64,000 nucleotides of DNA. Source: Sulfurospirillum cavolei (lineage in GTDB: Bacteria > Campylobacterota > Campylobacteria > Campylobacterales > Sulfurospirillaceae). Positions within the stretch are counted from its first letter, which is position 1, and every line of letters starts with the position of its first letter. Positions 53,132 through 61,444 of this stretch are shown piece after piece. The position numbers and the translations under genes are program-made. A model generated the notes under the pieces. The model had not been told where the DNA came from. It did not search any database and worked only from the letters and a program-made list of their open reading frames with translations. The stretch is taken from NCBI RefSeq assembly GCF_000813325.1, contig NZ_BBQE01000014.1. The stretch is one strand, 5' to 3'.

Positions 53132-54080
53132 AAAGCACGGGGATATAGACTTTATGGCACACCTCTTCGTACTCTTTCAGAGGATCGCTTAAAAGCGTGA
53201 TTCCTCCGCCGCTTTTGTAGACAAACCCTTCATCGGTTTTTTCGATAAAACGGATCATCACCGCACTGTTTAGCCCTTTTGCGTCGTATACGCCGAAAAT
53301 TCCGGTAAAAAAACCGCGTTCATAGCCTTCGATTTGGTCGATCAACTCGACGCTTTTTCGTTTCGGCGTTCCGCTGATCGACCCCGCCGGCAATAAATCG
53401 GCGATAATCTCGCCGATACGATCATGCCATGTCGGCTCCAAGCACGCGCTAATATGCGAACTGACATGTAAAAGCTCTTTTTCGCCCGCTTGGATCGCCT
53501 CGACGTAACGAAAACGCTTGACATGGACGTTTGTCGCGACGCGTGCAAGATCGTTGCGTAAAAGATCGACGACCATCACATGTTCGGCTTTTTCTTTTTC
53601 GTCGTTTAAAATACGCTCTTTCGCATTATCGATGCTTGCATCGATCGTTCCCTTCATCGGATACGCCATAATGCAATCGTTTTCGATTTTGACGAAACGT
53701 TCGGGCGAAAAGCAGACGAACCGATCTTTAAAAAAGAGTTTAAACGGTGCGTTTGCCGCATAAAAAATCGCGCGAAGGTCTAAATCGCCGCGCAACAACG
53801 TCGGTGCGGTCAAATTGAGAAGGTAGGTATTGCCCGAGCGTATCGCTTCTTGAACCGCCTCGATTTTACGAAGGTAATTGTGAAAATCCGGAAACGATTT
53901 TTCAAACGTAAACGTCTGTTTCAAAGAAGGAGGCTCGGCATCGAGCGCATACAAAATATCGGGATCAAGCGTTGAAAGCGCTTGGGCGTAAAACTGTTTA
54001 ATGTTATAATCGACGACAAAGAAAAAAGGCGTACGTTGTTGTCCGAAGCGATTGAGCGTTTGAACGAACTCAATGGGCAA
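53130..54080 (-). CDS. pabB: Aminodeoxychorismate synthase component I, PabB
   Basis: A 316-residue chorismate-utilising enzyme, giving ADC for folate. Motifs: AVQEAIRSGNTYLLNLTAP, SPERFVKIEN, MAYPMKGTIDASIDNAKERI, and LLPAGSISGTPKRKSVELI with the GGGITLLSDPLKEYEEV end. It starts at TTG with GGAG upstream and overlaps pyrB by 11 bases. It stops at CTT TGA, next to the pabC frame (+1). With folC it is a second folate gene in the window. Confidence 0.93.
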   Translation of the reverse strand: MPIEFVQTLNRFGQQRTPFFFVVDYNIKQFYAQALSTLDPDILYALDAEPPSLKQTFTFEKSFPDFHNYLRKIEAVQEAIRSGNTYLLNLTAPTLLRGDLDLRAIFYAANAPFKLFFKDRFVCFSPERFVKIENDCIMAYPMKGTIDASIDNAKERILNDEKEKAEHVMVVDLLRNDLARVATNVHVKRFRYVEAIQAGEKELLHVSSHISACLEPTWHDRIGEIIADLLPAGSISGTPKRKSVELIDQIEGYERGFFTGIFGVYDAKGLNSAVMIRFIEKTDEGFVYKSGGGITLLSDPLKEYEEVCHKVYIPVL

Positions 54081-54942
54081 TCAGCTTCTCCAAAACCGCC
54101 ATTCGAACGGCAACGCCGTTTTTAACCTGCTCCAAAATCTTAGACCGCGGATCTTTCATCATAAAATCGTCTACGTCCACGTTGCGATGCACGGGGCCTG
54201 GATGCAAAACGATAATATCGCGATCTTTCATCAACTTAGACGTAATGCAAAAATCGGTCGCATAATCTTTGAGCGAAGCGTAAATTTGATTGGTATGGCG
54301 TTCGGTTTGCGTGCGAAGGCTCATGATGACGTTGACGTCGTCGATCACCTCTTCGATGCGATGGGAGGTACGTAAATGCGTTTGCGGTAGGAAATGCGGC
54401 GGAGCGACCAAAATAACCTCGACGCCCATACGGCCTAAAAGCTCGATATTGCTGTTGGCGACGCGGGAATTTTTAATATCGCCGACGATCGCGACCTTTT
54501 TACCGCGCACGTCGCCGAAATGGCGTCGCATCGTAAAAAGGTCCAACAAAGCCTGCGTCGGATGGGCATGCGAGCCGTCGCCGCCGTTTACGATAGGGCA
54601 ATTGACGTAATTGGCTAAAATATGCGGAACACCGGAACTTTTATGTCGCACGACGATCGCATCGGGACCCATGGCATCAAGATTGGCCGCCGTATCGAAA
54701 AGCGTTTCGCCCTTGCTCGAAGAACTACGCGAAACGTCCAAACTCACGACCATCGCACCGAGCCGTTTTGCGGCAATTTCAAAACTACTGCGCGTTCGCG
54801 TCGAATTTTCGAAAAAAATCGTAATGACCGTTTTATTGTTCAAAATATCTCTTGGTTTTTCGTCTAAAAATTCATCGGCGCGCGCCAAGATATGTTCGAC
54901 TTCTTCCAACGAAAAATCTCGCGTATTAATCAAATGTTTCAC
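54070..54942 (-). CDS. pyrB: Aspartate carbamoyltransferase catalytic subunit
   Basis: A 290-residue enzyme of pyrimidine synthesis. Carbamoyl-phosphate site FFENSTRTRSSFEIAAKRLG (about 50-69), the SSSKGET loop, NGGDGSHAHPTQALLDLFT, and VLHPGPVHRNVDVDD at the end. I start it at GTG (54942), with AAGGAG six bases upstream; a longer frame upstream has no such site. A TACAAT box lies at 54970-54975. It is followed by pabB. Confidence 0.95.
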   Translation of the reverse strand: MKHLINTRDFSLEEVEHILARADEFLDEKPRDILNNKTVITIFFENSTRTRSSFEIAAKRLGAMVVSLDVSRSSSSKGETLFDTAANLDAMGPDAIVVRHKSSGVPHILANYVNCPIVNGGDGSHAHPTQALLDLFTMRRHFGDVRGKKVAIVGDIKNSRVANSNIELLGRMGVEVILVAPPHFLPQTHLRTSHRIEEVIDDVNVIMSLRTQTERHTNQIYASLKDYATDFCITSKLMKDRDIIVLHPGPVHRNVDVDDFMMKDPRSKILEQVKNGVAVRMAVLEKLIAH

Positions 54943-54969
54943 GCGTTGCTCCTTGCAAAATCTGCCAAA

Positions 54970-54975
54970 ATTGTA
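54970..54975 (-). promoter_or_regulatory. -10 box (TACAAT) for pyrB-pabB-pabC
   Basis: TTGTTACAATTTTGG on the minus strand, 28 bases before the pyrB GTG. Confidence 0.45.
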
Positions 54976-55024
54976 ACAAAGCATGACTGTAAGTTTGATT
55001 AACGTTTTATTGTTCAAGATGTGC

Positions 55025-55030
55025 TACAAT
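55025..55030 (+). promoter_or_regulatory. -10 box (TACAAT) for glycine-zipper gene
   Basis: GTGCTACAATTCC on the plus strand, 25 bases before the ATG at 55055 and just before AAGGAG. Confidence 0.45.
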
Positions 55031-55054
55031 TCCGAAAAAAAGGAGAAAAACGTT

Positions 55055-55555
55055 ATGAAAAGACACCTTTATCTCTCATGCTTATGCCTTTTCGCTTCTG
55101 CACTTTATGCCGAAAGTTTTACGTTTCAAGAAGACCTTCGCGTCTCCAATAGCCAACGAGAATACCACGGCTCATCCACAAGCGTTCCGTATCAAGAGTG
55201 TTGGGATGAACAAGTCGAAGTGCCCTCTTCCTCTTCGGGAAACGAAGGAACCGTGGGTGCGATTATCGGCGGTGTTGCCGGCGGCGTTTTAGGACATCAA
55301 GTCGGCGGCGGAACGGGTAAAACGGCGGCAACGATCGGCGGAGCGGTGGTCGGAACGATGGTCGGGAAAAACGTTGCGGAAAACAATTCGGGACCGACGT
55401 ATAAAACGCAAAGACGTTGTACGACGCGTTACGAAGAACGAAACGACGGTGCGCCGCTTTTTCGCAACACCGCGTATTATAAAAACCAACCGATCGTCAA
55501 ATACTCCGATCGTCCGTTAGACTATATTCGCGTTAACGTCACGGTAAGTTACTAA
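55055..55555 (+). CDS. Glycine-zipper 2TM domain envelope protein
   Basis: A 166-residue exported protein. The signal peptide is MKRHLYLSCLCLFASALYAE. The glycine zipper region reads GTVGAIIGGVAGGVLGHQVG and GKTAATIGGAVVGTMVGKNV (about 69-110), as in Rickettsia 17-kDa antigen/SlyB-like proteins. A conserved pair of Cys (YQECWDE, RRCTTRYEE) flanks it. It probably sits in the envelope; function is unknown. AAGGAG precedes the ATG; the 3' end overlaps bioD by 39 bases. Confidence 0.85.
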   Translation: MKRHLYLSCLCLFASALYAESFTFQEDLRVSNSQREYHGSSTSVPYQECWDEQVEVPSSSSGNEGTVGAIIGGVAGGVLGHQVGGGTGKTAATIGGAVVGTMVGKNVAENNSGPTYKTQRRCTTRYEERNDGAPLFRNTAYYKNQPIVKYSDRPLDYIRVNVTVSY

Positions 55556-56200
55556 ACTGCGCGCGATTGCGGGCATATCGTCTTGCACGCTTAAAACCCT
55601 GCCGAAGAGTTTTTTTAAAAACGGCAGGGAAATCTTCTCAAACGCCGCACGATCCTCCGCGCATTTGGAATTGACGCACCATTCGTAGTTATCGACGCCT
55701 AAAGAATCCAACAAATGCAAATTAAGCAATAAATCGTTGATGCACCCTAATCTATCGTGCGCCACCAAGAGCGTTCGGGCGTTAAAAAGGCGTATCAGAT
55801 CGTACATGTAAAAATCTTCTTCGATCGGCACGAGCAAACCGCCCGCCCCCTCAATCAAAACGATGTCGCTTAAAGCTTCGATCTTTTCGTAAGCATGGCG
55901 TAAAACGTCCGGATCGATTTTTTTACGCCCTTTGGCGACATACGGCGCCGCGGGCAATTCAAACCGGTACGGAACGATGTCGTTGATCGTCAACGATTCT
56001 AACGCCTTATTGTGCGCTTTGGCTGTTTCGAACAAAAGTGTCCCGTCTAAAGGAACAGGGGCTACGCCCGTCTCGATAGGTTTCATCACACCGACTTTCA
56101 AGCCTTGTTCGCTCAATGTTTCAAGTAACCTAAGCGTCGTATAGGTTTTACCGATATCGGTATTGGTTGCACTAATAAATAAGGGAGGATATTTCATCAT
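55517..56200 (-). CDS. bioD: Dethiobiotin synthetase
   Basis: A 227-residue P-loop enzyme of biotin synthesis. ATNTDIGKTYTTLRLLE (P-loop), VMKPIETGVAPVPLDG, LIEGAGGLLVPI and VAHDRLGCINDLLL are in the right order. The start is the first of two adjacent ATG codons. No other bio gene is near, so it is a single biotin gene. Confidence 0.94.
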   Translation of the reverse strand: MMKYPPLFISATNTDIGKTYTTLRLLETLSEQGLKVGVMKPIETGVAPVPLDGTLLFETAKAHNKALESLTINDIVPYRFELPAAPYVAKGRKKIDPDVLRHAYEKIEALSDIVLIEGAGGLLVPIEEDFYMYDLIRLFNARTLLVAHDRLGCINDLLLNLHLLDSLGVDNYEWCVNSKCAEDRAAFEKISLPFLKKLFGRVLSVQDDMPAIARSLVTYRDVNANIV

Positions 56201-56262
56201 GAAGCTTCTTTTTTTGCAAAATTATACTCTTAAAAAATAAAGATGCAATCAAAATCCGGCTT

Positions 56263-57126
56263 TTACTTAAACCGTACGGGAACGCAAAAGTCAAGGTCGA
56301 ACCGTTCGCACAGATCGATGAAGTGGTTTTGCCGATAGATCGCAAACGAAGGTAAAGAGACTTTTTCGTAATCGCTTTTAGGAAACCATTCATGGTAAAT
56401 AACGTCCATATACTTTTTCAAATCGCCGTAGACGCCTTGCAACGAGAAAATGGCACAAAAGGTTTGCGGTATTTTCATTACGCCGATTTCACCGCTTCGG
56501 TAAAATTTGCGTGTTTTGGGAAGCTCCAGACACGCAACGTAATGGCATTTAGAAGCCTCGACAAAACGCGGATTGCTATGGTGTAGGGCGATCATGGTTT
56601 GCGCGTTAAACGCGATACCCTCTTGCAATGCCCACGCCTGAAGTTTTAACCATGCGGTTTGAATACTCTTGTCGTAACCTTTATGCCGAACGTAGGCAAC
56701 CTCGAACGAAGGCATCGCCGCCACTTTGACATGTAAGGGTTTCCCCGAGAAACTCAAATCGCGATGGGCATTGATTTGGTCGACTTCACGCCATTTACTG
56801 GGCGTAACGCCGAAGTTTTCTTTAAAAGCCTGCGTAAAAGAAGCATTGGAGTGAAATCCGACTTCGCGCATAATGTGAGTAATCGTTGCCTCGGGCGTGA
56901 AAAGTAACACGTTGGCGGCATGTTCGAGTTTGACGCGCTTCGCATACGCATGAACGCTCTCGCCGACGACTTCTTTAAAAATGCGGTTAAAATGAAAGAC
57001 CGACATCGCAACGTTACCCGCCAAGGTTTCGACGCTTAAATTTTGCGACAAGTCGGCATGAATCGCATACAACGTTTCGTTGATACGCTCGATATGGTCG
57101 TTTTGAGTCGTTCTTTTGTGTTTCAT
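56263..57126 (-). CDS. AraC-family regulator with GyrI-like effector domain
   Basis: A 287-residue regulator. The N-terminal HTH covers NLSVETLAGNVAMSVFHFNR and TITHIMREVGFHSNASFTQA. The C-terminal ~150 residues (from about VAAMPSFEVAYVRHKGY to FDLDFCVPVRFK) match the GyrI/SOUL-like small-molecule domain seen in Rob-type regulators, which binds lipophilic cations or drugs. A TATAAT box lies six bases before the ATG at 57126. It is divergent from the aminotransferase gene, which may be its target. Confidence 0.9.
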   Translation of the reverse strand: MKHKRTTQNDHIERINETLYAIHADLSQNLSVETLAGNVAMSVFHFNRIFKEVVGESVHAYAKRVKLEHAANVLLFTPEATITHIMREVGFHSNASFTQAFKENFGVTPSKWREVDQINAHRDLSFSGKPLHVKVAAMPSFEVAYVRHKGYDKSIQTAWLKLQAWALQEGIAFNAQTMIALHHSNPRFVEASKCHYVACLELPKTRKFYRSGEIGVMKIPQTFCAIFSLQGVYGDLKKYMDVIYHEWFPKSDYEKVSLPSFAIYRQNHFIDLCERFDLDFCVPVRFK

Positions 57127-57132
57127 GCAACA

Positions 57133-57138
57133 ATTATA
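57133..57138 (-). promoter_or_regulatory. -10 box (TATAAT), possibly leaderless, for AraC-like gene
   Basis: GCTATAAT then TGTTGC then ATG: six bases from -10 to start codon, the same layout as at 124-129. Confidence 0.5.
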
Positions 57139-57195
57139 GCACAAACGGACAAAGGAAATCGGTGTTTATCGGTGGTTATTTCATCGTATCTTTTC

Positions 57196-57201
57196 TATAA
57201 T
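57196..57201 (+). promoter_or_regulatory. -10 box (TATAAT) for aminotransferase gene
   Basis: TTCTATAATAACG on the plus strand, 32 bases before the ATG at 57233, in the gap shared with the divergent AraC-like gene. Confidence 0.5.
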
Positions 57202-57232
57202 AACGCTTTATATTTTGAAAAAGGCTCTTCTT

Positions 57233-58393
57233 ATGCAAACCAAATTAGCCAAACGCATCACAACCGCTTCACGCTCGTTTACGCGAACGATTTTAGATTT
57301 GACGGCACAAAATACGATTATCTCTTTTGCCGGCGGACTTCCCGATGCGGCGTTGTTTCCGGCGGATGCTATCGAAAAACACTCCAAAGCGCTTTTTGCC
57401 GAAAAAGACAATCGTCTTTTCCAATACAGCAATGCTTCAGGCGTTGTTGCCCTCAAAGAGCAAATCGCCAAACACTACCGCGACACGCACGCAGAAGAGA
57501 TTATGTTAACGAACGGCTCTCAACAAGGGCTTGATTTGATGTGTAAAACGTTTTTAGACCCGAACGATTGCATTATCGTCGAAGACCCAAGCTATCTTGC
57601 GGCATTGGGGCTTTTTCGCATGTACGACGTTACGATCAAAGCGGCACCCTTAACGCCTGATGGCGTTGATACCGAAGCCTTGGAAGTTCTTTTTAAAACC
57701 CATCGTCCCAAATTTTTTTATACGATACCGATTTTTCAAAACCCCACAGGCTATTCGTACACCATGCAAACCCGTCTTGAAGTAGTGCGTTTGGCGAAAG
57801 AGTATCACGTCATCTTGTTGGAAGATAGCCCGTACGAAGCGCTTCGCTACGAAGGCGTATCGACGACTTCGTTTGCCGATCCCTTACCCGAATGGACCGT
57901 GGCGTTAGGGACGTTTTCGAAAACTTTGGCACCGGATTTTCGTATCGGTTGGATCAAAGCACCCAAAGAGATTATCAGTGCGTTGACCCTTTCTAAAGAG
58001 AGTACGGACCTTCAAAATTCCAAATTTTTTCAACTCGTCTGCGCGCGCATGATGCAAAGCGGCGAATTGCAAGCACATGTCAAAAGCCTCGTCGATTATT
58101 ATCGTCCGAAACGCGATGCGATGGTAGCGGCACTCAAACGTTATTTTGGCGAGAGTATCGATTTTGTCGTACCGGAGGGCGGTATGTTTATTTGGGTTCA
58201 TTTTAAAAAATGCAACGACAGTATGAAACTGTTCGACCTTGCCATTCAAAAAGGGGTTGCCTTTGTGCCCGGTTCGGTTTTCTTTGCCGATAAACATGAA
58301 AGCGGTTACGGAAGACTCAACTATACCAACTCGAGCTTAGAGCAAATCGATGAAGGCGTGAGAAAATTACAACAAGCTTATAGCGAACTTTAA
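57233..58393 (+). CDS. PLP-dependent aminotransferase (fold I, LysN/MocR-like)
   Basis: A 386-residue class I/II aminotransferase. Motifs: TIISFAGGLPDAALFPADAI, QQGLDLMCKTFLDP, FYTIPIFQNPTGYSY, DSPYEALRYEG, and the PLP Lys in ALGTFSKTLAPDFRIGWIKA. This fits the 2-aminoadipate/valine-pyruvate group (like LysN). There is no GntR HTH, so it is an enzyme and not a MocR regulator. AAAGG precedes the ATG. Substrate unknown. Confidence 0.9.
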   Translation: MQTKLAKRITTASRSFTRTILDLTAQNTIISFAGGLPDAALFPADAIEKHSKALFAEKDNRLFQYSNASGVVALKEQIAKHYRDTHAEEIMLTNGSQQGLDLMCKTFLDPNDCIIVEDPSYLAALGLFRMYDVTIKAAPLTPDGVDTEALEVLFKTHRPKFFYTIPIFQNPTGYSYTMQTRLEVVRLAKEYHVILLEDSPYEALRYEGVSTTSFADPLPEWTVALGTFSKTLAPDFRIGWIKAPKEIISALTLSKESTDLQNSKFFQLVCARMMQSGELQAHVKSLVDYYRPKRDAMVAALKRYFGESIDFVVPEGGMFIWVHFKKCNDSMKLFDLAIQKGVAFVPGSVFFADKHESGYGRLNYTNSSLEQIDEGVRKLQQAYSEL

Positions 58394-59247
58394 GATTTTT
58401 TACACACGATGTCGCCGAGCGTTGCCCCTACGGCTTCGGCGACAACCTGACATTTGACTTTAAAAAGAAAAAAAATCGGATCATCGCTTCGTTCGTTCAG
58501 ACATTCAAAATTACCCATGCCCTTGGAAAGGATACAGTCGGCTTTTTCAAAAAGCTCTCGAGCCGACGGCGACATCAGCTCAAATGCCAGTCCGGGCGTC
58601 GGAACACCGCTGTCGACAAGCGTTGCCACTTCGTCCATGCCCGAAGCCACGGCATCTTCATACGTCAAATCGTTAATAATCGGTCGACCGCGCACGAAAT
58701 AATAGACGTCGATCGTCGGGTAAAGCCTTCGAATCGTCTGAATGCACAGTTTATCAAACATTTCTTCCCCCGCATTGTCCGCAAGGTAAACTAAGGTGTG
58801 CGTTTTTTGAAGTGTTGCTTGCAATGCCGAAAAATCATCGATTGCAAAAGGGGTATGATAGATTTTTTCCAGTTCTTCGGAGAGGTCGTAGAGCATAACC
58901 GCCGCCAAATCGATCACGTTACCCGCCACGGCGGTTTTAAGTGCACTTAGAAGAGGGGCGGTGCTTTGCTCGATATGCGTTTGACATAAAGGGAGAAAGG
59001 CTTTGGCTTTGAGAGACGAAGCTTTTTTAAAGTCGCCGTACAAATCCCTAACGCCCAATAACCGAGCTATTGCTTCATAAAGAGGTGCGGCATTGTGAGG
59101 CGGCGTTTGATCGGTGTCAAAATCCTCAATCAATCGGCGGGCCAAGGAGTCGATAGCGTTTTTTTGTTCCGACGTTAGATTTAAGAGCGTACCCACACGT
59201 TTACTTTGGTCGTAAATACATGTTAAACAGCGTTGATCAAGATACAT
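58390..59247 (-). CDS. DUF89/ARMT1-family damage-control phosphatase
   Basis: A 285-residue protein with the N-terminal Cys motif RCLTCIYDQSKR and the domain signature LVYLADNAGEEMFDKL, then YFVRGRPIINDLTYEDA and CILSKGMGNFECLNE. These are the metal-dependent phosphatase residues (Asp-Asn, Asp, Lys-Gly-Met-Gly-Asn) of DUF89. Family members remove damaged sugar phosphates or, in some bacteria, act on phosphopantetheine-like compounds; the substrate here is unknown. It converges on the aminotransferase with a four-base overlap. Confidence 0.85.
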   Translation of the reverse strand: MYLDQRCLTCIYDQSKRVGTLLNLTSEQKNAIDSLARRLIEDFDTDQTPPHNAAPLYEAIARLLGVRDLYGDFKKASSLKAKAFLPLCQTHIEQSTAPLLSALKTAVAGNVIDLAAVMLYDLSEELEKIYHTPFAIDDFSALQATLQKTHTLVYLADNAGEEMFDKLCIQTIRRLYPTIDVYYFVRGRPIINDLTYEDAVASGMDEVATLVDSGVPTPGLAFELMSPSARELFEKADCILSKGMGNFECLNERSDDPIFFLFKVKCQVVAEAVGATLGDIVCKKS

Positions 59248-59284
59248 TACAAACTTTCAAAGAAGATACGCGAAGAAAGAAGAA

Positions 59285-59315
59285 GAAGCGGCGAAACCAA
59301 GACATCCACCGCTTC
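59285..59315 (-). terminator. Terminator after rplS
   Basis: On the minus strand GAAGCGG and CCGCTTC form a 7-bp stem with a 17-base loop, followed by TTCTTCTTTC. It lies 10 bases after the rplS stop and ends the ffh-to-rplS operon. Confidence 0.5.
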
Positions 59316-59324
59316 GAAAAAAAA

Positions 59325-59681
59325 TTATTTTCTGAGTTCTTTAATTTTTGCAGCTTTACCGCGTCTATCTCGAAGATAGAAGAGTTTTGAACGTCTAACG
59401 ATACCGCGTCTTACGACAACGATTTCTTCGATACTGTCGGAAAAAATAGGGAAAATTCTTTCAACGCCTACGCCGTTAGCACCTATTTTACGTACGATAA
59501 ATGTTTCACCCGTACCGGTTCCGCGTCTTGCGATACAGATACCCTCAAAATTTTGAACACGTTGTTTGTCGCCTTCGATAATTTTAACGGCAACTTTAAT
59601 CGTATCACCTGCTCTAAAATCAGGAATATTCTTCGCAGAAATCTGTCCTGCTTCAAAAGCTTCAATATATTTATTTCTCAT
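59325..59681 (-). CDS. rplS: 50S ribosomal protein bL19
   Basis: A 118-residue protein with DFRAGDTIKVAVKIIEGDKQ, RVQNFEGICIARRG, GERIFPIFS-like and RGIVRRSKLFYLRDRRGKAA. Standard length and position as the last gene of the trmD operon. Confidence 0.97.
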   Translation of the reverse strand: MRNKYIEAFEAGQISAKNIPDFRAGDTIKVAVKIIEGDKQRVQNFEGICIARRGTGTGETFIVRKIGANGVGVERIFPIFSDSIEEIVVVRRGIVRRSKLFYLRDRRGKAAKIKELRK

Positions 59682-59703
59682 TGCATCATCCTTTATATCA
59701 TTT

Positions 59704-60396
59704 CTAATGCTTCACGCTAAAGCGAGAAAACAGATCCGGTCTGAAATATTTCGTCTTTGATTCAGACATTTTATTTTTTAAGCTTGTGATTTTAGCGTGG
59801 TTTCCCTTTAAAAACTCTGAGGGCACGGATTTATTTTCATAAATTGCCGGCTTTGAGAAACACGGGGCCTCTAAAAGAGGCTCTTCAAAGCTCTCCACGT
59901 TTAACGAATCACTGTTGCCTAAAACACCTTTGATGTTACGGCTAATGGCATCGCTGAGTACCAAACTCGGAAGTTCCCCTCCGGTTAGGACATAATCCCC
60001 GATGCAAAAGAGCTCATCGGCGAACGTCTCAATAACGCGTTCGTCGATCCCTTCATACCGCCCACTAACAAACACTATATGCTCTTTTTGCGCCAAGCGT
60101 TTCGCATCGTTTTGCGTAAAAAGTTTTCCGGCGGGTGTCGGAAAAATCATATATGCCTCGGGCGAAGATTCTTTGATCCGACGTAACAGATCAAAAAGCG
60201 GTTGCGGAAACAACACGAGCCCCGCTCCGCCGCTGGCTTGATAGTCGTCTACTTTACCGTGTTTGTTGTCGGTAAAATCGCGAGGATTAAAAAAATCCAC
60301 GCTTAAGAGCCCTTTGGCGATCGCCCTCTTCAAAATAGAATCTTCAAAATACGAAGCGATCAATCCCTCAAAAAGCGTCACGTAAGAAAAACGCAT
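59704..60396 (-). CDS. trmD: tRNA (guanine-N1)-methyltransferase
   Basis: A 230-residue SPOUT enzyme methylating G37. N-terminal RFSYVTLFEGLIASYFEDSI, substrate loop DYQASGGAGLVLFPQPL, the trefoil knot VSGRYEGIDERVIE and IGDYVLTGGELPSLVLSDA. I prefer the ATG at 60396 over a GTG one codon earlier on the basis of GGAG spacing. It overlaps the rimM stop by one base. Confidence 0.96.
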   Translation of the reverse strand: MRFSYVTLFEGLIASYFEDSILKRAIAKGLLSVDFFNPRDFTDNKHGKVDDYQASGGAGLVLFPQPLFDLLRRIKESSPEAYMIFPTPAGKLFTQNDAKRLAQKEHIVFVSGRYEGIDERVIETFADELFCIGDYVLTGGELPSLVLSDAISRNIKGVLGNSDSLNVESFEEPLLEAPCFSKPAIYENKSVPSEFLKGNHAKITSLKNKMSESKTKYFRPDLFSRFSVKH

Positions 60397-60935
60397 CACG
60401 AATTCTCCAGAATTCCTAAAGCATCTTTACTACGTATCTCTTTTGCACTTGGGTCGAACGAGAGAATATACCGCTCGATATACGGAAGATAAAAGGATGT
60501 GACATGTCCTTTTTTGACCAACTCCGCATCGGTTCGAACTACCAAATAATCCGTCGTTACGATACGCTCGATCTCATCGACGGTGCCTAAGAGTGTCCCG
60601 TCTTCATCGATCACGCGAGCATCGATCAGCTCAAACCAAAAGAATTCGTCTTTTTGAAGCGCACACTCTTTAAGCGAAGTTTCCTTCGACGTAAACAACT
60701 GAGTATTGACGAGCTTTACGGCAGATTCTCGGTCAAGATAGCCGACAAAAGCGATGAGCGAGCGCGCTTGGTGGTACGAAAAGACTTCAAGCGTTTCGCC
60801 TTTTTGGGTCGTAAACGTTTTGCCTTTTCTAAACTGTTCCGGAAAATCGCACTCCAAATGAAGTTTGAGTTCTCCCTTAAGTCCCACGAGTCGCCCGAGA
60901 ACGGCGACTTCGATGAGAGAAGATTGATTATTCAT
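60396..60935 (-). CDS. rimM: 16S rRNA processing protein RimM
   Basis: A 179-residue 30S maturation factor. N-terminal VAVLGRLVGLKGELKLHLEC, PRC-barrel half with EFFWFELIDARVIDEDGTLL, and the YLPYIERYILSFD end. It sits between khpA (eight-base overlap) and trmD, as usual. Confidence 0.95.
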   Translation of the reverse strand: MNNQSSLIEVAVLGRLVGLKGELKLHLECDFPEQFRKGKTFTTQKGETLEVFSYHQARSLIAFVGYLDRESAVKLVNTQLFTSKETSLKECALQKDEFFWFELIDARVIDEDGTLLGTVDEIERIVTTDYLVVRTDAELVKKGHVTSFYLPYIERYILSFDPSAKEIRSKDALGILENS

Positions 60936-61176
60936 CGTTGGCTTTAACGGTAACTCTATAAGACTTGCCGTCTTTGGCTTTACAACCGGAAATAAGCGTT
61001 TTAAGCGAGTTAATCATTTTGCCGTCTTTACCGATCAATTTACCCGTATCGATTTTGTCCGCATAAATGACCACTTCGCAAAAACTACCGTCGACATCGC
61101 TTCGTTCGACTCTTACGCCTTTAGGATTGTCTACCAAAAGTTTTGCAAACTCTTCGAGGAATTTATCAATCATCAT
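60928..61176 (-). CDS. khpA: KH-domain RNA-binding protein KhpA-like
   Basis: An 82-residue single KH domain. The GxxG loop is in TGKLIGKDGKMINSLKTLIS. It matches the small KhpA proteins found after rpsP in many bacteria; it binds RNA broadly. It shares one base with the rpsP stop. Confidence 0.92.
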   Translation of the reverse strand: MMIDKFLEEFAKLLVDNPKGVRVERSDVDGSFCEVVIYADKIDTGKLIGKDGKMINSLKTLISGCKAKDGKSYRVTVKANDE

Positions 61177-61406
61177 TATTTACCGGTAATTTTTGCAACC
61201 CTGTCGCTAAGCTTTGCGCCGACGCTTTTCCAATAAGCAAGTCTCTCCGCATCGAATTTAATGCTTTCGGGATTGGTGAGAGGATTGTAATAACCGATAG
61301 ACTCGATCCAACCGCCGTCGCGTTTTTTTCTGCTGTCCGTTACGACGATTCTGTAAAACGGAGTTTTGTTTCTACCCATTCGTGTTAATCTTACAACTGT
61401 TGCCAT
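61176..61406 (-). CDS. rpsP: 30S ribosomal protein bS16
   Basis: A 76-residue protein: VVRLTRMGRNKTPFYRIVVT, DGGWIESIGYYNPLTNPE and the helical end. GGAGACC precedes the ATG. The 83-bp gap to ffh holds an inverted pair of ACATGT words. Confidence 0.97.
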   Translation of the reverse strand: MATVVRLTRMGRNKTPFYRIVVTDSRKKRDGGWIESIGYYNPLTNPESIKFDAERLAYWKSVGAKLSDRVAKITGK

Positions 61407-61444
61407 TTTATGGTCTCCTATGTTTATGTTTCGTTTGTTACAAC

